Below, one piece after another: positions 1-7,044 of a stretch of DNA of 64,000 nucleotides; positions within the stretch are counted from its first letter, which is position 1, and each line of letters starts with the position of its first letter. The translations under genes were made by a program, and so were the position numbers. The stretch is from NCBI RefSeq assembly GCF_017349355.1, contig NZ_JAFMPM010000006.1, positions 248,001 to 312,000 of the forward strand, written 5' to 3'. Below the pieces are notes generated by a model, which was given only the letters and a program-made list of their open reading frames with translations, did no database searches and was not told where the DNA came from. The stretch comes from Thiothrix fructosivorans. Its GTDB lineage: Bacteria; Pseudomonadota; Gammaproteobacteria; Thiotrichales; Thiotrichaceae.

Positions 1-227
1 TTCTCCCGTAACAAGGCTTTGCGATTAATGCTGAGATCGTCACGCCCACTGCTATAACGCCCGAACATAGGTTCACCCAGCTCATAGGGTGTCGGGCGGT
101 TTTCGTAACGGGAAAGTTTCTCGCAGACAGCTTCACGGATAAAATTCGACAACGAAATACCTTCAAACTGCAAACGCTGCCGCAGGCTTTCCTCTACCGA
201 TTTATCCAGACGAATCGAAATACTCAT
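1..227 (-). CDS. Ribbon-helix-helix DNA-binding protein, probable antitoxin (3' end outside window)
   Basis: The reading frame starts at the ATG at 225-227 and runs off the window, so about 75 residues are visible. It begins MSISIRLDKSVEESLRQRLQ and continues with GISLSNFIREAV: a short basic beta strand followed by two helices, the pattern of CopG/RelB/DinJ-like ribbon-helix-helix proteins. Such proteins bind DNA as dimers and usually repress their own toxin-antitoxin operon. An operator-like palindrome lies 12-42 bp upstream of the start codon, which fits autoregulation. A toxin gene would be expected just beyond the window edge and cannot be seen. Confidence 0.72.
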   Translation of the reverse strand, partial: MSISIRLDKSVEESLRQRLQFEGISLSNFIREAVCEKLSRYENRPTPYELGEPMFGRYSSGRDDLSINRKALLRE

Positions 228-239
228 GGTGATACCCCC

Positions 240-267
240 TGTAATACAGATGTACTACAAGTGTAGT
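240..267. promoter_or_regulatory. Palindromic operator candidate upstream of the RHH gene
   Basis: There are two neighbouring inverted repeats. TGTA-A-TACA lies at 240-248. ACTACA-AG-TGTAGT lies at 254-267 and has perfect 6-bp arms. They sit just upstream of the minus-strand start at 227 and share the TGTA/TACA half-site. RHH antitoxins typically bind tandem short palindromes at their own promoter. The function is inferred from position and symmetry only. Confidence 0.5.
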
Positions 268-322
268 TCGCTGACATGCTGGCAATCAAGTAAAAATGAT
301 CCAGCCCAGCGGCACAGGTAAA

Positions 323-991
323 TTACGCGCCCATCATCCCCCGACACGCCTCATACCACCGCCCAAACGCCGGATTCGTCACAGCGGCTGTTTCCAAAAT
401 CCCCATGCCTTGCGCGGAACGCAACACGCCAAACACGCTGGTATCCACCAAACCCGGTTGTTCACCCGCATAAAAGTCTTTGCCAGCTAACCCCTTATCA
501 ACCCAATGCGCTAAAGCAGTTTGAAATTCGGCAGCAGGATTCTGAATAGTGTGTTTCAGCTTCATTTTATTGGCGACACGCGGCATCACCATTGCACCGA
601 CCAGCCGCACGAAGAAACGCTTAACCGCGCCATCCTTACTCCCCGTCATCACCAAACCAAGGTTGTGAAACGACTTGCCAATGTTAGGGTGAATCAAGGG
701 GGGCAAGTAATGCACCAAGGTGTTATCCACCCAAGCCTGCCATTCGTCATCCTGCGGAGCAGGCAATAAATGCGCGTAGTTGTCATTCAAGTAATGCACA
801 ATCGCACTGGATTCGACCACAATTTCCGCGTCATCTTTCAGCACGGGGACTTTTTTATGGTCGGTGAAATCCAGCTCTTTCATCCCAAACGGGGTCACTT
901 CCACCACGTCATACGGGATCTTGGTGTAGTTGAGGAAGGCTTTTACTTTCCAGCAAAACGGGCAGGAATTGAATTGGTACAGGGTTATCAT
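323..991 (-). CDS. Glutathione S-transferase-like protein with CPFC redox motif
   Basis: The 222-residue protein starts with a thioredoxin/glutaredoxin fold: MITLYQFNSCPFC puts a CxxC motif at residues 10-13. KVPVL (the cis-proline loop) and an ESS motif near residue 60 follow, both typical of glutathione-binding N-terminal domains. The rest is a helical GST C-terminal domain. The arrangement resembles prostaglandin-E-synthase-2-like or Grx2-like cytosolic enzymes, which use glutathione for thiol chemistry; the substrate is unknown. It is transcribed away from hisI, with about 95 bp between the two starts. No strong Shine-Dalgarno precedes the ATG. Confidence 0.75.
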   Translation of the reverse strand: MITLYQFNSCPFCWKVKAFLNYTKIPYDVVEVTPFGMKELDFTDHKKVPVLKDDAEIVVESSAIVHYLNDNYAHLLPAPQDDEWQAWVDNTLVHYLPPLIHPNIGKSFHNLGLVMTGSKDGAVKRFFVRLVGAMVMPRVANKMKLKHTIQNPAAEFQTALAHWVDKGLAGKDFYAGEQPGLVDTSVFGVLRSAQGMGILETAAVTNPAFGRWYEACRGMMGA

Positions 992-1041
992 GTGTCGTTT
1001 ATTTCATCATAGTCAGGGATGGGTCACATCCTACAACATGC

Positions 1042-1050
1042 TGGTATACT
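1042..1050 (+). promoter_or_regulatory. Possible extended -10 promoter element for hisI
   Basis: TGGTATACT matches an extended -10 box (TGn followed by TATACT) about 36 bp before the hisI start, in the gap between divergent genes. No convincing -35 box was found, which extended -10 promoters can lack. Confidence 0.35.
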
Positions 1051-1085
1051 CGCACCACTAACTGACTGCCGAAACAGGAATTTCC

Positions 1086-1472
1086 ATGACATTGACCGAA
1101 ACCCTCGACGCCCTCAAATACAACAGCGATGGCTTGATCCCCGCGATTGCCCAGCAATTCGACACGCACGAAGTGCTAATGATGGCGTGGATGAATCGTG
1201 CCAGTATTGCGGAAACACTGGAAACGGGGCGGGTGTGCTATTGGTCACGTTCGCGCAATAAGTTCTGGCGCAAGGGCGAATCGTCGGGGCAGATGCAGGT
1301 GTTGAAGGAATTCCGCTTTGACTGTGATGCCGACACGCTGTTGCTGCTGGTCGATCAGACCGGGCCTGCTTGCCATACCGGACGGCGTTCGTGCTTCTAC
1401 AATAAGGTGGAAGGCGATCAAGTGATTATTGACCGCGATGTGTTGATTGACCCTAAAACGCTGTACGCTTGA
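1086..1472 (+). CDS. hisI: Phosphoribosyl-AMP cyclohydrolase
   Basis: This enzyme opens the adenine ring of phosphoribosyl-AMP, the third step of histidine synthesis. The 128-residue protein has the family landmarks: VLMMAWMN near the N-terminus, YWSRSRNKFWRKGESSG in the middle, the metal-binding DCDAD motif, and the cysteines in ACHTGRRSC that bind zinc. It is the monofunctional form without a fused HisE domain. AGGA lies 7 bp before the ATG. Its TGA stop overlaps the ATG of the next gene (TGATG), so the two are probably co-translated, although no histidine link to the exporter is known. Confidence 0.93.
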   Translation: MTLTETLDALKYNSDGLIPAIAQQFDTHEVLMMAWMNRASIAETLETGRVCYWSRSRNKFWRKGESSGQMQVLKEFRFDCDADTLLLLVDQTGPACHTGRRSCFYNKVEGDQVIIDRDVLIDPKTLYA

Positions 1473-2206
1473 TGGACGTTTGGCAGTATGCCGCTGCAAC
1501 GGCGATTGTGGTGCTGGCGTATTTTATTCGCGGCATTACGGGGTTTGGGTCGGGGTTAATTGCGGTGCCGTTGCTGGCGTTGTTTCTGCCGTTAACCTTC
1601 GTTGTGCCGCTGATTTTGCTGCTGGACTTCACCGCGTCGTTAGTCATGGGCGGGCTGGATTTGAAACGGGTGCAATGGCGTGAAGTGGGTATGTTGATTC
1701 CCTTCAGCTTGATCGGGGTGATTGTCGGCACGCAATTGCTGGTGAATTTGCCGCTTACACCGATGTTACTGATTTTGGCGGCGTTTATTGCCGTGTTTGC
1801 GGTGCGCAGTTTGTTGAATTTGAAGGGTGAAAAGCCGGTATCGGCGTGGTGGGCAATACCGGCTTCGTTCACGGGCGGTACGGTGGGCGGGCTGTTTGGC
1901 ACAGGTGGGCCGCCGTATGTGATTTATTTGAATCACCGGATTCAGGATAAAACATTGTTGCGTGCGACGTTTTCGGCACTGTTTTTTATTGAAGGTGCAG
2001 TGCGGATTGTAACGTTTTTTGTCGCTGGTTTGCTGATGGCGCAAACGGTGTGGTGGAATGCGTTGTTTGCCTTGCCCCTGATGTTGGGAGCGCTGTGGGT
2101 AGGCGGTCATGTGCATACGGGATTGACGCAAACGCACATGACGCGCCTGATTGGGGTGTTGTTATTGCTGGCTAGTTTATCGCTGACGTTGAAGGCGTTG
2201 AATTAG
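1472..2206 (+). CDS. TSUP family (TauE/SafE-type) membrane exporter
   Basis: The 244-residue, highly hydrophobic protein has about seven to eight predicted membrane segments. The N-terminal FIRGITGFGSGLIAVPLL and the mid-protein TVGGLFGTGGPPYVIYLNH are the two repeated motifs of the TSUP family. Members move sulfite, sulfoacetate and other organic or sulfur anions across the inner membrane; this substrate cannot be told from sequence. I chose the ATG at 1472, which overlaps the hisI stop, over an upstream in-frame TTG. A sulfur anion would fit the sulfur genes elsewhere in the window, but that is inference. Confidence 0.8.
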   Translation: MDVWQYAAATAIVVLAYFIRGITGFGSGLIAVPLLALFLPLTFVVPLILLLDFTASLVMGGLDLKRVQWREVGMLIPFSLIGVIVGTQLLVNLPLTPMLLILAAFIAVFAVRSLLNLKGEKPVSAWWAIPASFTGGTVGGLFGTGGPPYVIYLNHRIQDKTLLRATFSALFFIEGAVRIVTFFVAGLLMAQTVWWNALFALPLMLGALWVGGHVHTGLTQTHMTRLIGVLLLLASLSLTLKALN

Positions 2207-2221
2207 TGTCAGCACCCCAAC

Positions 2222-2890
2222 CTATAAAATCTCAATACGCGGTGGTTTACGTTCGACAATATCCAACACCAAATGCAGCAATTCATCGGGGCGATTGGTG
2301 ATGCCAAATGCGCCCAGCGGCACGCCGTCCTGCACATTGAAATTACCCACGTAAAACAAAGCCGGTAGCGTGGGATGATGATCGTGCAGCGTTTGCAAGG
2401 TCGCTAAACCATTCGATTGCCCTTCAGAGCGAGCAATATCCGAGATCAGCAAATCGAAATGCCCCATGCGCAAATGCCCTAGCGCATCGCCCACCGCTGT
2501 TACCGTTTCGACTTCCACCCCCAATTGTTGGAACAAACGAATTTCGTTCGCGAGCGTATCGGGGCGATCATCCAGCCACAGCACGCGCCGTTCGCGTAAC
2601 ACATCCCGATTGCGGCGCAAGCGCTGTACCATTTGGGTTTTATCGGAATCTGCCACTTCCACATGCCAATGCGGATTTTTGTGCGCAACTTTGAGGACAT
2701 CCTCAAAAGCCCGTTCCACGTAGCGCAAATCGCTCGCCGTATCCTGCACTTGCTGCGCGTAATAACCCGCCAGCGTTTGGCGTGAATGCAGGTCATACCA
2801 CAAAAATAGCGCGATAAATGCGCCGATGACCCATAAAAAAGACGGTATTATTTTGACGATTTCCAGCCAAAAGTTCTGATTCTCTAACAT
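2222..2890 (-). CDS. Membrane-anchored receiver-domain (CheY-like) protein
   Basis: The 222-residue protein starts with one membrane helix (about residues 9-31, IIPSFLWVIGAFIALFLWY). A short helical linker follows, then a C-terminal receiver fold from about residue 100: RRVLWLDDRP supplies the acidic pair and LLISDI the likely phospho-acceptor aspartate. The lysine expected late in true receivers is not obvious; the strand reads LPALFYVGNF and then GAFGITNRP. There is no output domain. Tethering a receiver to the membrane by an N-terminal helix is unusual. It may be a degenerate or ligand-sensing receiver. No partner kinase is adjacent. Confidence 0.6.
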   Translation of the reverse strand: MLENQNFWLEIVKIIPSFLWVIGAFIALFLWYDLHSRQTLAGYYAQQVQDTASDLRYVERAFEDVLKVAHKNPHWHVEVADSDKTQMVQRLRRNRDVLRERRVLWLDDRPDTLANEIRLFQQLGVEVETVTAVGDALGHLRMGHFDLLISDIARSEGQSNGLATLQTLHDHHPTLPALFYVGNFNVQDGVPLGAFGITNRPDELLHLVLDIVERKPPRIEIL

Positions 2891-2969
2891 GCCTAGCCCC
2901 CGCGAGACGTTTTAGCCCTTCTATGTTGAAAATTCTAACATTTAAACGGTACGAATTGGCAGATATTTG

Positions 2970-3001
2970 GCATTGACGCACCGTGACAATGCGCGTTTAA
3001 T
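2970..3001 (+). promoter_or_regulatory. nadM promoter with overlapping inverted repeat
   Basis: A -35 box TTGACG (2973-2978) and a -10 box TTTAAT (2996-3001) are separated by exactly 17 bp. This predicts a transcription start near 3008, right at the foot of the leader hairpin. An inverted repeat GCATTG...CAATGC (2970-2975 and 2987-2992) overlaps the -35 box and spacer and could be a repressor site. The NrtR-type regulators of nadM operons are known precedents, but this site was not matched to their consensus. Confidence 0.6.
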
Positions 3002-3009
3002 CATAAACA

Positions 3010-3054
3010 GCTTGGATAGACCAAGCTCAACCATTCTCAGTAAGGAGCTTACTG
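3010..3054 (+). promoter_or_regulatory. nadM leader: candidate structured RNA with sequestered ribosome-binding site
   Basis: Two hairpins fill the 5' leader. The first is GCTTGG-ATAGA-CCAAGC (3010-3026), six perfect pairs. CTCAAC follows. The second is TCAGTAAG-GAG-CTTACTGA (3037-3055), eight perfect pairs, and it buries the Shine-Dalgarno AAGGAG in its stem and loop, two bases before the ATG. The same first hairpin core and the CTCAAC motif recur before nadV. The arrangement suggests translational control, for example by an NAD-related ligand, but no known riboswitch class was recognised. Confidence 0.5.
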
Positions 3055-3056
3055 AC

Positions 3057-4088
3057 ATGTTCAAACCTGATTTTGATTTTCTGGTCTTCATTGGTCGTTT
3101 CCAACCGTTTCATACGGGTCATCAAGCCGTGGTGGAAACCGCGTTGCAACGTGCCGAGCGCGTGATTGTGCTGGTCGGTTCGAGTTGCCAGCCGCGTACT
3201 TTGCGGAATCCGTGGACATTTACCGAACGTGAAACGTTTATCCGTGCCACGTTTCCTGAAACAGGCGAACGTTTGATGCTTGCGCCATTGCTGGATGATA
3301 CCTACAACGAGCAAGGCTGGATTACCCGTGTGCAACAATCCGTACACGGCATTACGTGCCGTTTCCCGCCCAAAGTTGGCAGTGCCGCGCCGCGTATCGG
3401 CCTGATTGGGCATAGCAAAGACCACAGTTCCTATTACCTGTCGATGTTTCCGCAATGGCAATCGGTCGCAGTGGAAAACGTGCGAGGGGTATCGTCTACG
3501 CCGTTGCGTGAACAGTATTTCCAACGGGGTGCTGCAAATGGCGAGATGCCGCCAGCGGTGCAAAACTGGCTGGAAACCTTCCGCGAATCTGACACCTTTC
3601 AGCACATTGCTAGCGAGTGGGAATTCGTTAACCAGTACCGCAAAGGTTGGGAAGCCGCACCCTACGCGCCGACGTTTGTTACCGTGGATGCAGTGGTGGT
3701 GCAAGCCGGACACATCTTGCTGATCGAACGCAAAGCTCGCCCCGGCAAAGGGCAATGGGCATTACCCGGCGGTTTCCTTGACCCGCACGAAAAGCTGCGC
3801 GATGCCGTCATCCGCGAATTGCGCGAAGAAACCCGCATCAAAGTGCCTGCACCCGTATTGGCGGGGTCGATTGTGAAAGAGCAAGTATTTGACGATCCGT
3901 ATCGTTCGGCACGAGGGCGCACCATTACCCATGCGTTCCTGATTGAACTTAAAGCGGATGCGCACGGCTTGCCGAAAGTGAAAGGTGGCGATGATGCGCA
4001 GCACGCTTTCTGGATGCCGTTGGGCGATCTCGATCCCGAACGGCTGTTTGAAGACCATTTCCAGATCATCAAAACGATGATTGGGTAA
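3057..4088 (+). CDS. nadM: Bifunctional nicotinamide-nucleotide adenylyltransferase / Nudix hydrolase
   Basis: The 343-residue cytosolic protein joins two domains. Residues 1-180 are an archaeal-type NMN adenylyltransferase: IGRFQPFHTGHQ carries the HxGH nucleotidyl-transfer motif at 19-22, and VSSTPLR is the late phosphate-binding motif. Residues 205-340 are a Nudix domain with the box GFLDPHE...RELREE; the usual glycine near its end is replaced (ETRI). The family makes NAD from NMN and ATP and hydrolyses ADP-ribose, or uses the Nudix part as a sensor. The ATG at 3057 has AAGGAG nine bases upstream; an upstream in-frame ATG at 2967 overlaps the promoter and was rejected. It leads the NAD operon. 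Confidence 0.92.
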   Translation: MFKPDFDFLVFIGRFQPFHTGHQAVVETALQRAERVIVLVGSSCQPRTLRNPWTFTERETFIRATFPETGERLMLAPLLDDTYNEQGWITRVQQSVHGITCRFPPKVGSAAPRIGLIGHSKDHSSYYLSMFPQWQSVAVENVRGVSSTPLREQYFQRGAANGEMPPAVQNWLETFRESDTFQHIASEWEFVNQYRKGWEAAPYAPTFVTVDAVVVQAGHILLIERKARPGKGQWALPGGFLDPHEKLRDAVIRELREETRIKVPAPVLAGSIVKEQVFDDPYRSARGRTITHAFLIELKADAHGLPKVKGGDDAQHAFWMPLGDLDPERLFEDHFQIIKTMIG

Positions 4089-4104
4089 CTATTCTCTCTC
4101 TCCA

Positions 4105-4147
4105 CGCTGGATAGACCGGCGTTTAACTCAACACAGGAGGATTTCCT
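4105..4147 (+). promoter_or_regulatory. nadV leader: second copy of the NAD-leader hairpin
   Basis: In the 59-bp nadM-nadV gap, CGCTGG-ATAGA-CCGGCG (4105-4121) forms six pairs, one of them G-U. Compared with the nadM leader, the loop ATAGA and the inner GG/CC are identical. Three outer pairs are swapped compensatorily (G-C to C-G, C-G to G-C, U-A to C-G). CTCAAC recurs at 4127-4132. The Shine-Dalgarno AGGAGG can pair weakly with TCCT (4135-4138 with 4144-4147). The compensatory changes argue for an RNA element rather than a DNA operator. Confidence 0.5.
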
Positions 4148-5530
4148 ATGTTCACTAACTTGATTCTCAACACTGACAGCTACAAAGCCAGCCACTTTTT
4201 GCAATACCCGGCAGGGACGCAAGTGGTGTCATCCTACATCGAGTCACGCGGTGGGCAATTCCCGCAAACGTTGTTCTTTGGCTTGCAGGCGTTCATCAAG
4301 GAATACCTGCTCAAACCTGTCACCACGGCGGATATTGATGAAGCAGAGGCATTATTTGCCGCGCACGGTGTGCCATTTTTCCGCCAAGGCTGGGAACAGA
4401 TTGTGCAGCAATACGGCGGTTTTTTGCCGATTGAAATCCAAGCGTTACCCGAAGGCATGGTTGCTCCGACCGGCAACGCGCTGGTGCAAATCCGCAATAC
4501 TGACCCGCAAGCGTTTTGGTTGACATCGTATCTGGAAACGGCGTTGCTGCGGGCGGTGTGGTATCCGACCACCGTTGCCACGTTGTCGTGGCAGGTGAAG
4601 CAAAGTATTCGCCAATCCCTTGAAAATACTTGCGACAATCCGGTGGCAGAATTGCCGTTCAAGTTGCATGATTTTGGCGCACGCGGGGTGTCTTCGCACG
4701 AATCCGCAGCCCTCGGCGGTATGGCGCACTTGGTCAATTTCATGGGTGGCGATACGGTCGTGGCATTACTAGCTGCACGTAAATATTACGGTGCGGACAT
4801 GGCAGGCTTTTCGATTCCGGCGGCAGAACATTCCACCATCACGGCATGGGGACGCGCAGGCGAAGCCGATGCTTACGCCAATATGCTGCAACAATTCGGG
4901 CAAGCGGGGAAATTGCTCGCGGTCGTCTCCGATTCCTACGACATTTACCACGCCGTTTCCGAGATTTGGGGCAGGCAATTGCGGGCGCAAGTCGAAAACA
5001 GCGGCGCAACCGTGGTGATTCGCCCCGATTCCGGTGTGCCGGAAGACATCGTGCCGGAAGTACTGGAACGTTTGTATGCCGCATTCGGCGGGCACGTGAA
5101 CAGCAAGGGTTATAAGGTATTGAGCGATTGCGTGCGCGTGATTCAGGGCGATGGGGTGGATGTGGATTCCATCGGCGTGATTTTGCAACGCATTCAACAG
5201 GCGGGTTTTTCTACCGAAAATGTCGCGTTTGGCATGGGTGGCGGGCTATTGCAGAAGGTCAATCGCGATACCTTGCGCTTTGCGATGAAGGCTTCGGCGA
5301 TGCAAATCAATGGCGCGTGGCGCGATGTGTATAAGCAGCCGGTGACGGATTCCGGCAAGCATTCCAAGCGTGGGCGGCTCGCGGTGATTAGGGATGCGGG
5401 CGTGCTCAAAACGATTCGTGAAGATGCGCTGTCGTGGGAAAGCAATTTGTTGCGCCCTGTGTTCCGCAACGGTGAGTTGTTGGTGGATGATGGTTTTGAT
5501 GTGATTCGCACTCGGAGCAACCAAGAATGA
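4148..5530 (+). CDS. nadV: Nicotinamide phosphoribosyltransferase (NAMPT/NadV)
   Basis: The enzyme makes NMN from nicotinamide and PRPP, feeding the adenylyltransferase encoded just upstream, so the pair recycles nicotinamide to NAD in two steps. The 460-residue length is typical of bacterial NadV. Landmarks are NTDSYKASH at the N-terminus, HDFGARGVSSHESA, PAAEHSTITAWGR, VVSDSYDIYHAVSEIWG, the PRPP/phosphate region VIRPDSGVPED, and FGMGGGLLQKVNRD. AGGAGG lies seven bases before the ATG. The stop overlaps the ATG of the following, disrupted gene (ATGA), indicating an operon. Confidence 0.94.
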   Translation: MFTNLILNTDSYKASHFLQYPAGTQVVSSYIESRGGQFPQTLFFGLQAFIKEYLLKPVTTADIDEAEALFAAHGVPFFRQGWEQIVQQYGGFLPIEIQALPEGMVAPTGNALVQIRNTDPQAFWLTSYLETALLRAVWYPTTVATLSWQVKQSIRQSLENTCDNPVAELPFKLHDFGARGVSSHESAALGGMAHLVNFMGGDTVVALLAARKYYGADMAGFSIPAAEHSTITAWGRAGEADAYANMLQQFGQAGKLLAVVSDSYDIYHAVSEIWGRQLRAQVENSGATVVIRPDSGVPEDIVPEVLERLYAAFGGHVNSKGYKVLSDCVRVIQGDGVDVDSIGVILQRIQQAGFSTENVAFGMGGGLLQKVNRDTLRFAMKASAMQINGAWRDVYKQPVTDSGKHSKRGRLAVIRDAGVLKTIREDALSWESNLLRPVFRNGELLVDDGFDVIRTRSNQE

Positions 5531-5658
5531 ATTATATAGAAATTCCGAATACTGGCGAGGCTATTGGAGAATCTGTATTTCTTGCGGGTGGCATTACCGG
5601 CTGTCGAGATTGGCGAGCGGAGGTCGTGGCACAACTGATGGATAGCAATCTAACCGTT
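5527..5658 (+). pseudogene. Nucleoside 2-deoxyribosyltransferase-like gene, 5' fragment (split by TnpB element)
   Basis: This frame begins inside the nadV stop and encodes ESVFLAGGITGCRDWRAEV, the N-terminal signature of the nucleoside deoxyribosyltransferase-like family often found beside nadV. The family reading stops making sense after SNLTV at about 5658, where the transposon end begins; the frame then terminates at 5701-5703. The continuation (FNPLRPNFPIDDP) resumes at 7045. The fragment is probably not functional. Confidence 0.85.
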
Positions 5659-5760
5659 CCTTTAAACTTATACAAACTTAACCAAGGTCAAGTTTGCGGT
5701 TAAATTCCTGCTTCATTGGGGCTGGTTTCACCTTCGGTTTGCACCGAGAGCCAGCGCCTT
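5659..5760 (-). ncRNA. Probable omega RNA (reRNA) overlapping the tnpB 3' end
   Basis: TnpB nucleases use a guide RNA transcribed from the element's right end. Here the tnpB 3' end and right end contain nested hairpins. On the minus strand, TCGGT-GCAA-ACCGA (plus 5734-5747) lies inside a GCTGG/CCAGC outer stem (5721-5725 with 5751-5755), followed by the hairpin at 5675-5694. The guide would be read from the flank below 5659, that is, from the deoxyribosyltransferase-like gene fragment. The extent is inferred by analogy with known TnpB systems. Confidence 0.4.
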
Positions 5761-6886
5761 CCCCTCCACAGGCAGACACCGTGGAACTCACGGCATATTT
5801 TTCCAAATTTTTGGCGGCATTGATGTCACGGTCATGGACTACACCACAAAGGGGGCAAGTCCATTCACGTACCGACAGCGGCAGCTTGTCCACTTTATGC
5901 CCACAGCCAGAAGCAGAACACGTCTTGCTGGAGGCAAAAAACCGATCAGCCACCACGACCACCGCACCCCGCCTATCGGCTTTGTATTCCAGTTGCCGCC
6001 GGAACTCGAAAAATCCCATATCACTGATCGCACGGGATAAATGGCGGTTTTTCACCATGCCTGACACGTTCAAATCTTCAATGCCGACGGTGTGGAAACG
6101 GCGGGTCAAATCCGTGGTGAGTTGGTGCAAACTGTTTTGGCGGATGTTGGCGATACGTGCGTGAAGTTTTGCCAACTTCTGTTTCGCCTTGTGGCGGTTG
6201 GCACTGCCTTTGACTTTGCGTGACAAGCTGCGGGATAGCCGTTGTAGGCGGGAAAGCAAGGCTTTATGCGGTTTCGCTCCGACCACTTTTTCCCCCGTTG
6301 ACAGGGTTGCCAGTGCAGATACGCCCAAATCCACCCCCACCGTGCCTTGGTTTTCGGCAGGCGGGAGGTGGTTTTGATCCGTATCCACGGTGATGCTGGC
6401 AAACCACTGATCAGCGTTGCGGGAAACCGTGGCAGAGAGGATTTTACCGGAAAAGCGTAACGTTTCCCGCATCCGTACTAACCCAAGGTTGGGAATGCGG
6501 ATGCGGGATGCGTCGATAGCAAACTGGTCGTTGGTGAGGGTGAAACTGTCGCGGCTTTTGCCTTTCTTTTTGAATTGCGGGTACTTGGCACGTCCTGCAA
6601 AGAAGTTTTTGAAGGCTGCGCCGAGTTGGATAATTGCCATTTGCGGGGCATTTTTGGTGACTTCCAGCATCCACGGGAATTGTTCGCGCTTGATGCTGTT
6701 GAGTTGGCGACGTAGCAACATCTGGTTGGGCTTTGGCTGGCTGTTGTCTTCCTTCCACGCCGCGTATTGGATTTGCCATTCCGCCAATGCCCAGTTGTAG
6801 GCAAACCGCGCTGTACCTGCGGCTTTCGCCAAGTACGTGGCTTGCTTATTGTTGGGGTTGAGGCGGATTTTGTGGCTGATAATCAT
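5678..6886 (-). CDS. tnpB: TnpB, RNA-guided endonuclease of IS200/IS605 family
   Basis: The 402-residue protein looks intact. It has an N-terminal helix-turn-helix region (MIISHKIRLNPNNKQ) and a RuvC-like nuclease with all three acidic positions: aspartate in GVDLGVSA, glutamate in VGIEDLNVSG and aspartate in HDRDINAAKN. The zinc ribbon uses TCSASGCG and CPLC. The family cuts DNA guided by an omega RNA and helps the element persist after transposition. It lies opposite to the operon it interrupts. With catalytic residues and right-end hairpins both preserved, it may be active. Long ORFs on the plus strand here are shadows. Confidence 0.92.
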   Translation of the reverse strand: MIISHKIRLNPNNKQATYLAKAAGTARFAYNWALAEWQIQYAAWKEDNSQPKPNQMLLRRQLNSIKREQFPWMLEVTKNAPQMAIIQLGAAFKNFFAGRAKYPQFKKKGKSRDSFTLTNDQFAIDASRIRIPNLGLVRMRETLRFSGKILSATVSRNADQWFASITVDTDQNHLPPAENQGTVGVDLGVSALATLSTGEKVVGAKPHKALLSRLQRLSRSLSRKVKGSANRHKAKQKLAKLHARIANIRQNSLHQLTTDLTRRFHTVGIEDLNVSGMVKNRHLSRAISDMGFFEFRRQLEYKADRRGAVVVVADRFFASSKTCSASGCGHKVDKLPLSVREWTCPLCGVVHDRDINAAKNLEKYAVSSTVSACGGEGAGSRCKPKVKPAPMKQEFNRKLDLG

Positions 6887-6901
6887 GGCAAACAGAATGC
6901 A

Positions 6902-6957
6902 GCACGGTGTGATAGTTGTCTAGTCATCCGTGCTTTTGCTGCTATCCTTTACGGATA
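6902..6957. repeat. Left-end hairpins of the TnpB element
   Basis: GCACGG (6902-6907) pairs with CCGTGC (6928-6933). TATCC-TTTAC-GGATA (6943-6957) forms a second hairpin. Both lie between the tnpB start and the left junction, where IS200/IS605 elements carry subterminal hairpins. Farther out, 6970-7004 resembles 5659-5695 in a gapped way (CCTTTA...TAACCAA...AAGTTTGC), so the two ends share sequence. Confidence 0.45.
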
Positions 6958-7044
6958 AACGGCACTACGCCTTTATAAACCTAACCAAAATGATGAAGTT
7001 TGCATAGATTTAGATAGATTTTATGGTAACTGTTTCAAACCCTG

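Larger units (their letters stand above)
5659..7044 (-). mobile_element. TnpB-only IS200/IS605-type element (IS1341-like)
   Basis: The insertion of about 1.39 kb is defined by the two halves of the deoxyribosyltransferase-like gene it separates. It carries only tnpB, on the minus strand, with no tnpA transposase nearby. Therefore the right end is at the low-coordinate side. Next to it, AACTTAACC-AA-GGTCAAGTT (5675-5694) forms a hairpin spanning the tnpB stop. The left end carries hairpins at 6902-6957. No target duplication is evident, as expected for this family. The exact ends are uncertain by a few bases. Confidence 0.75.

Noticed and set aside
5694-6164. Long plus-strand ORFs inside the TnpB element
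   Set aside because: They are antisense to an intact tnpB with all catalytic motifs and have no recognisable protein features.
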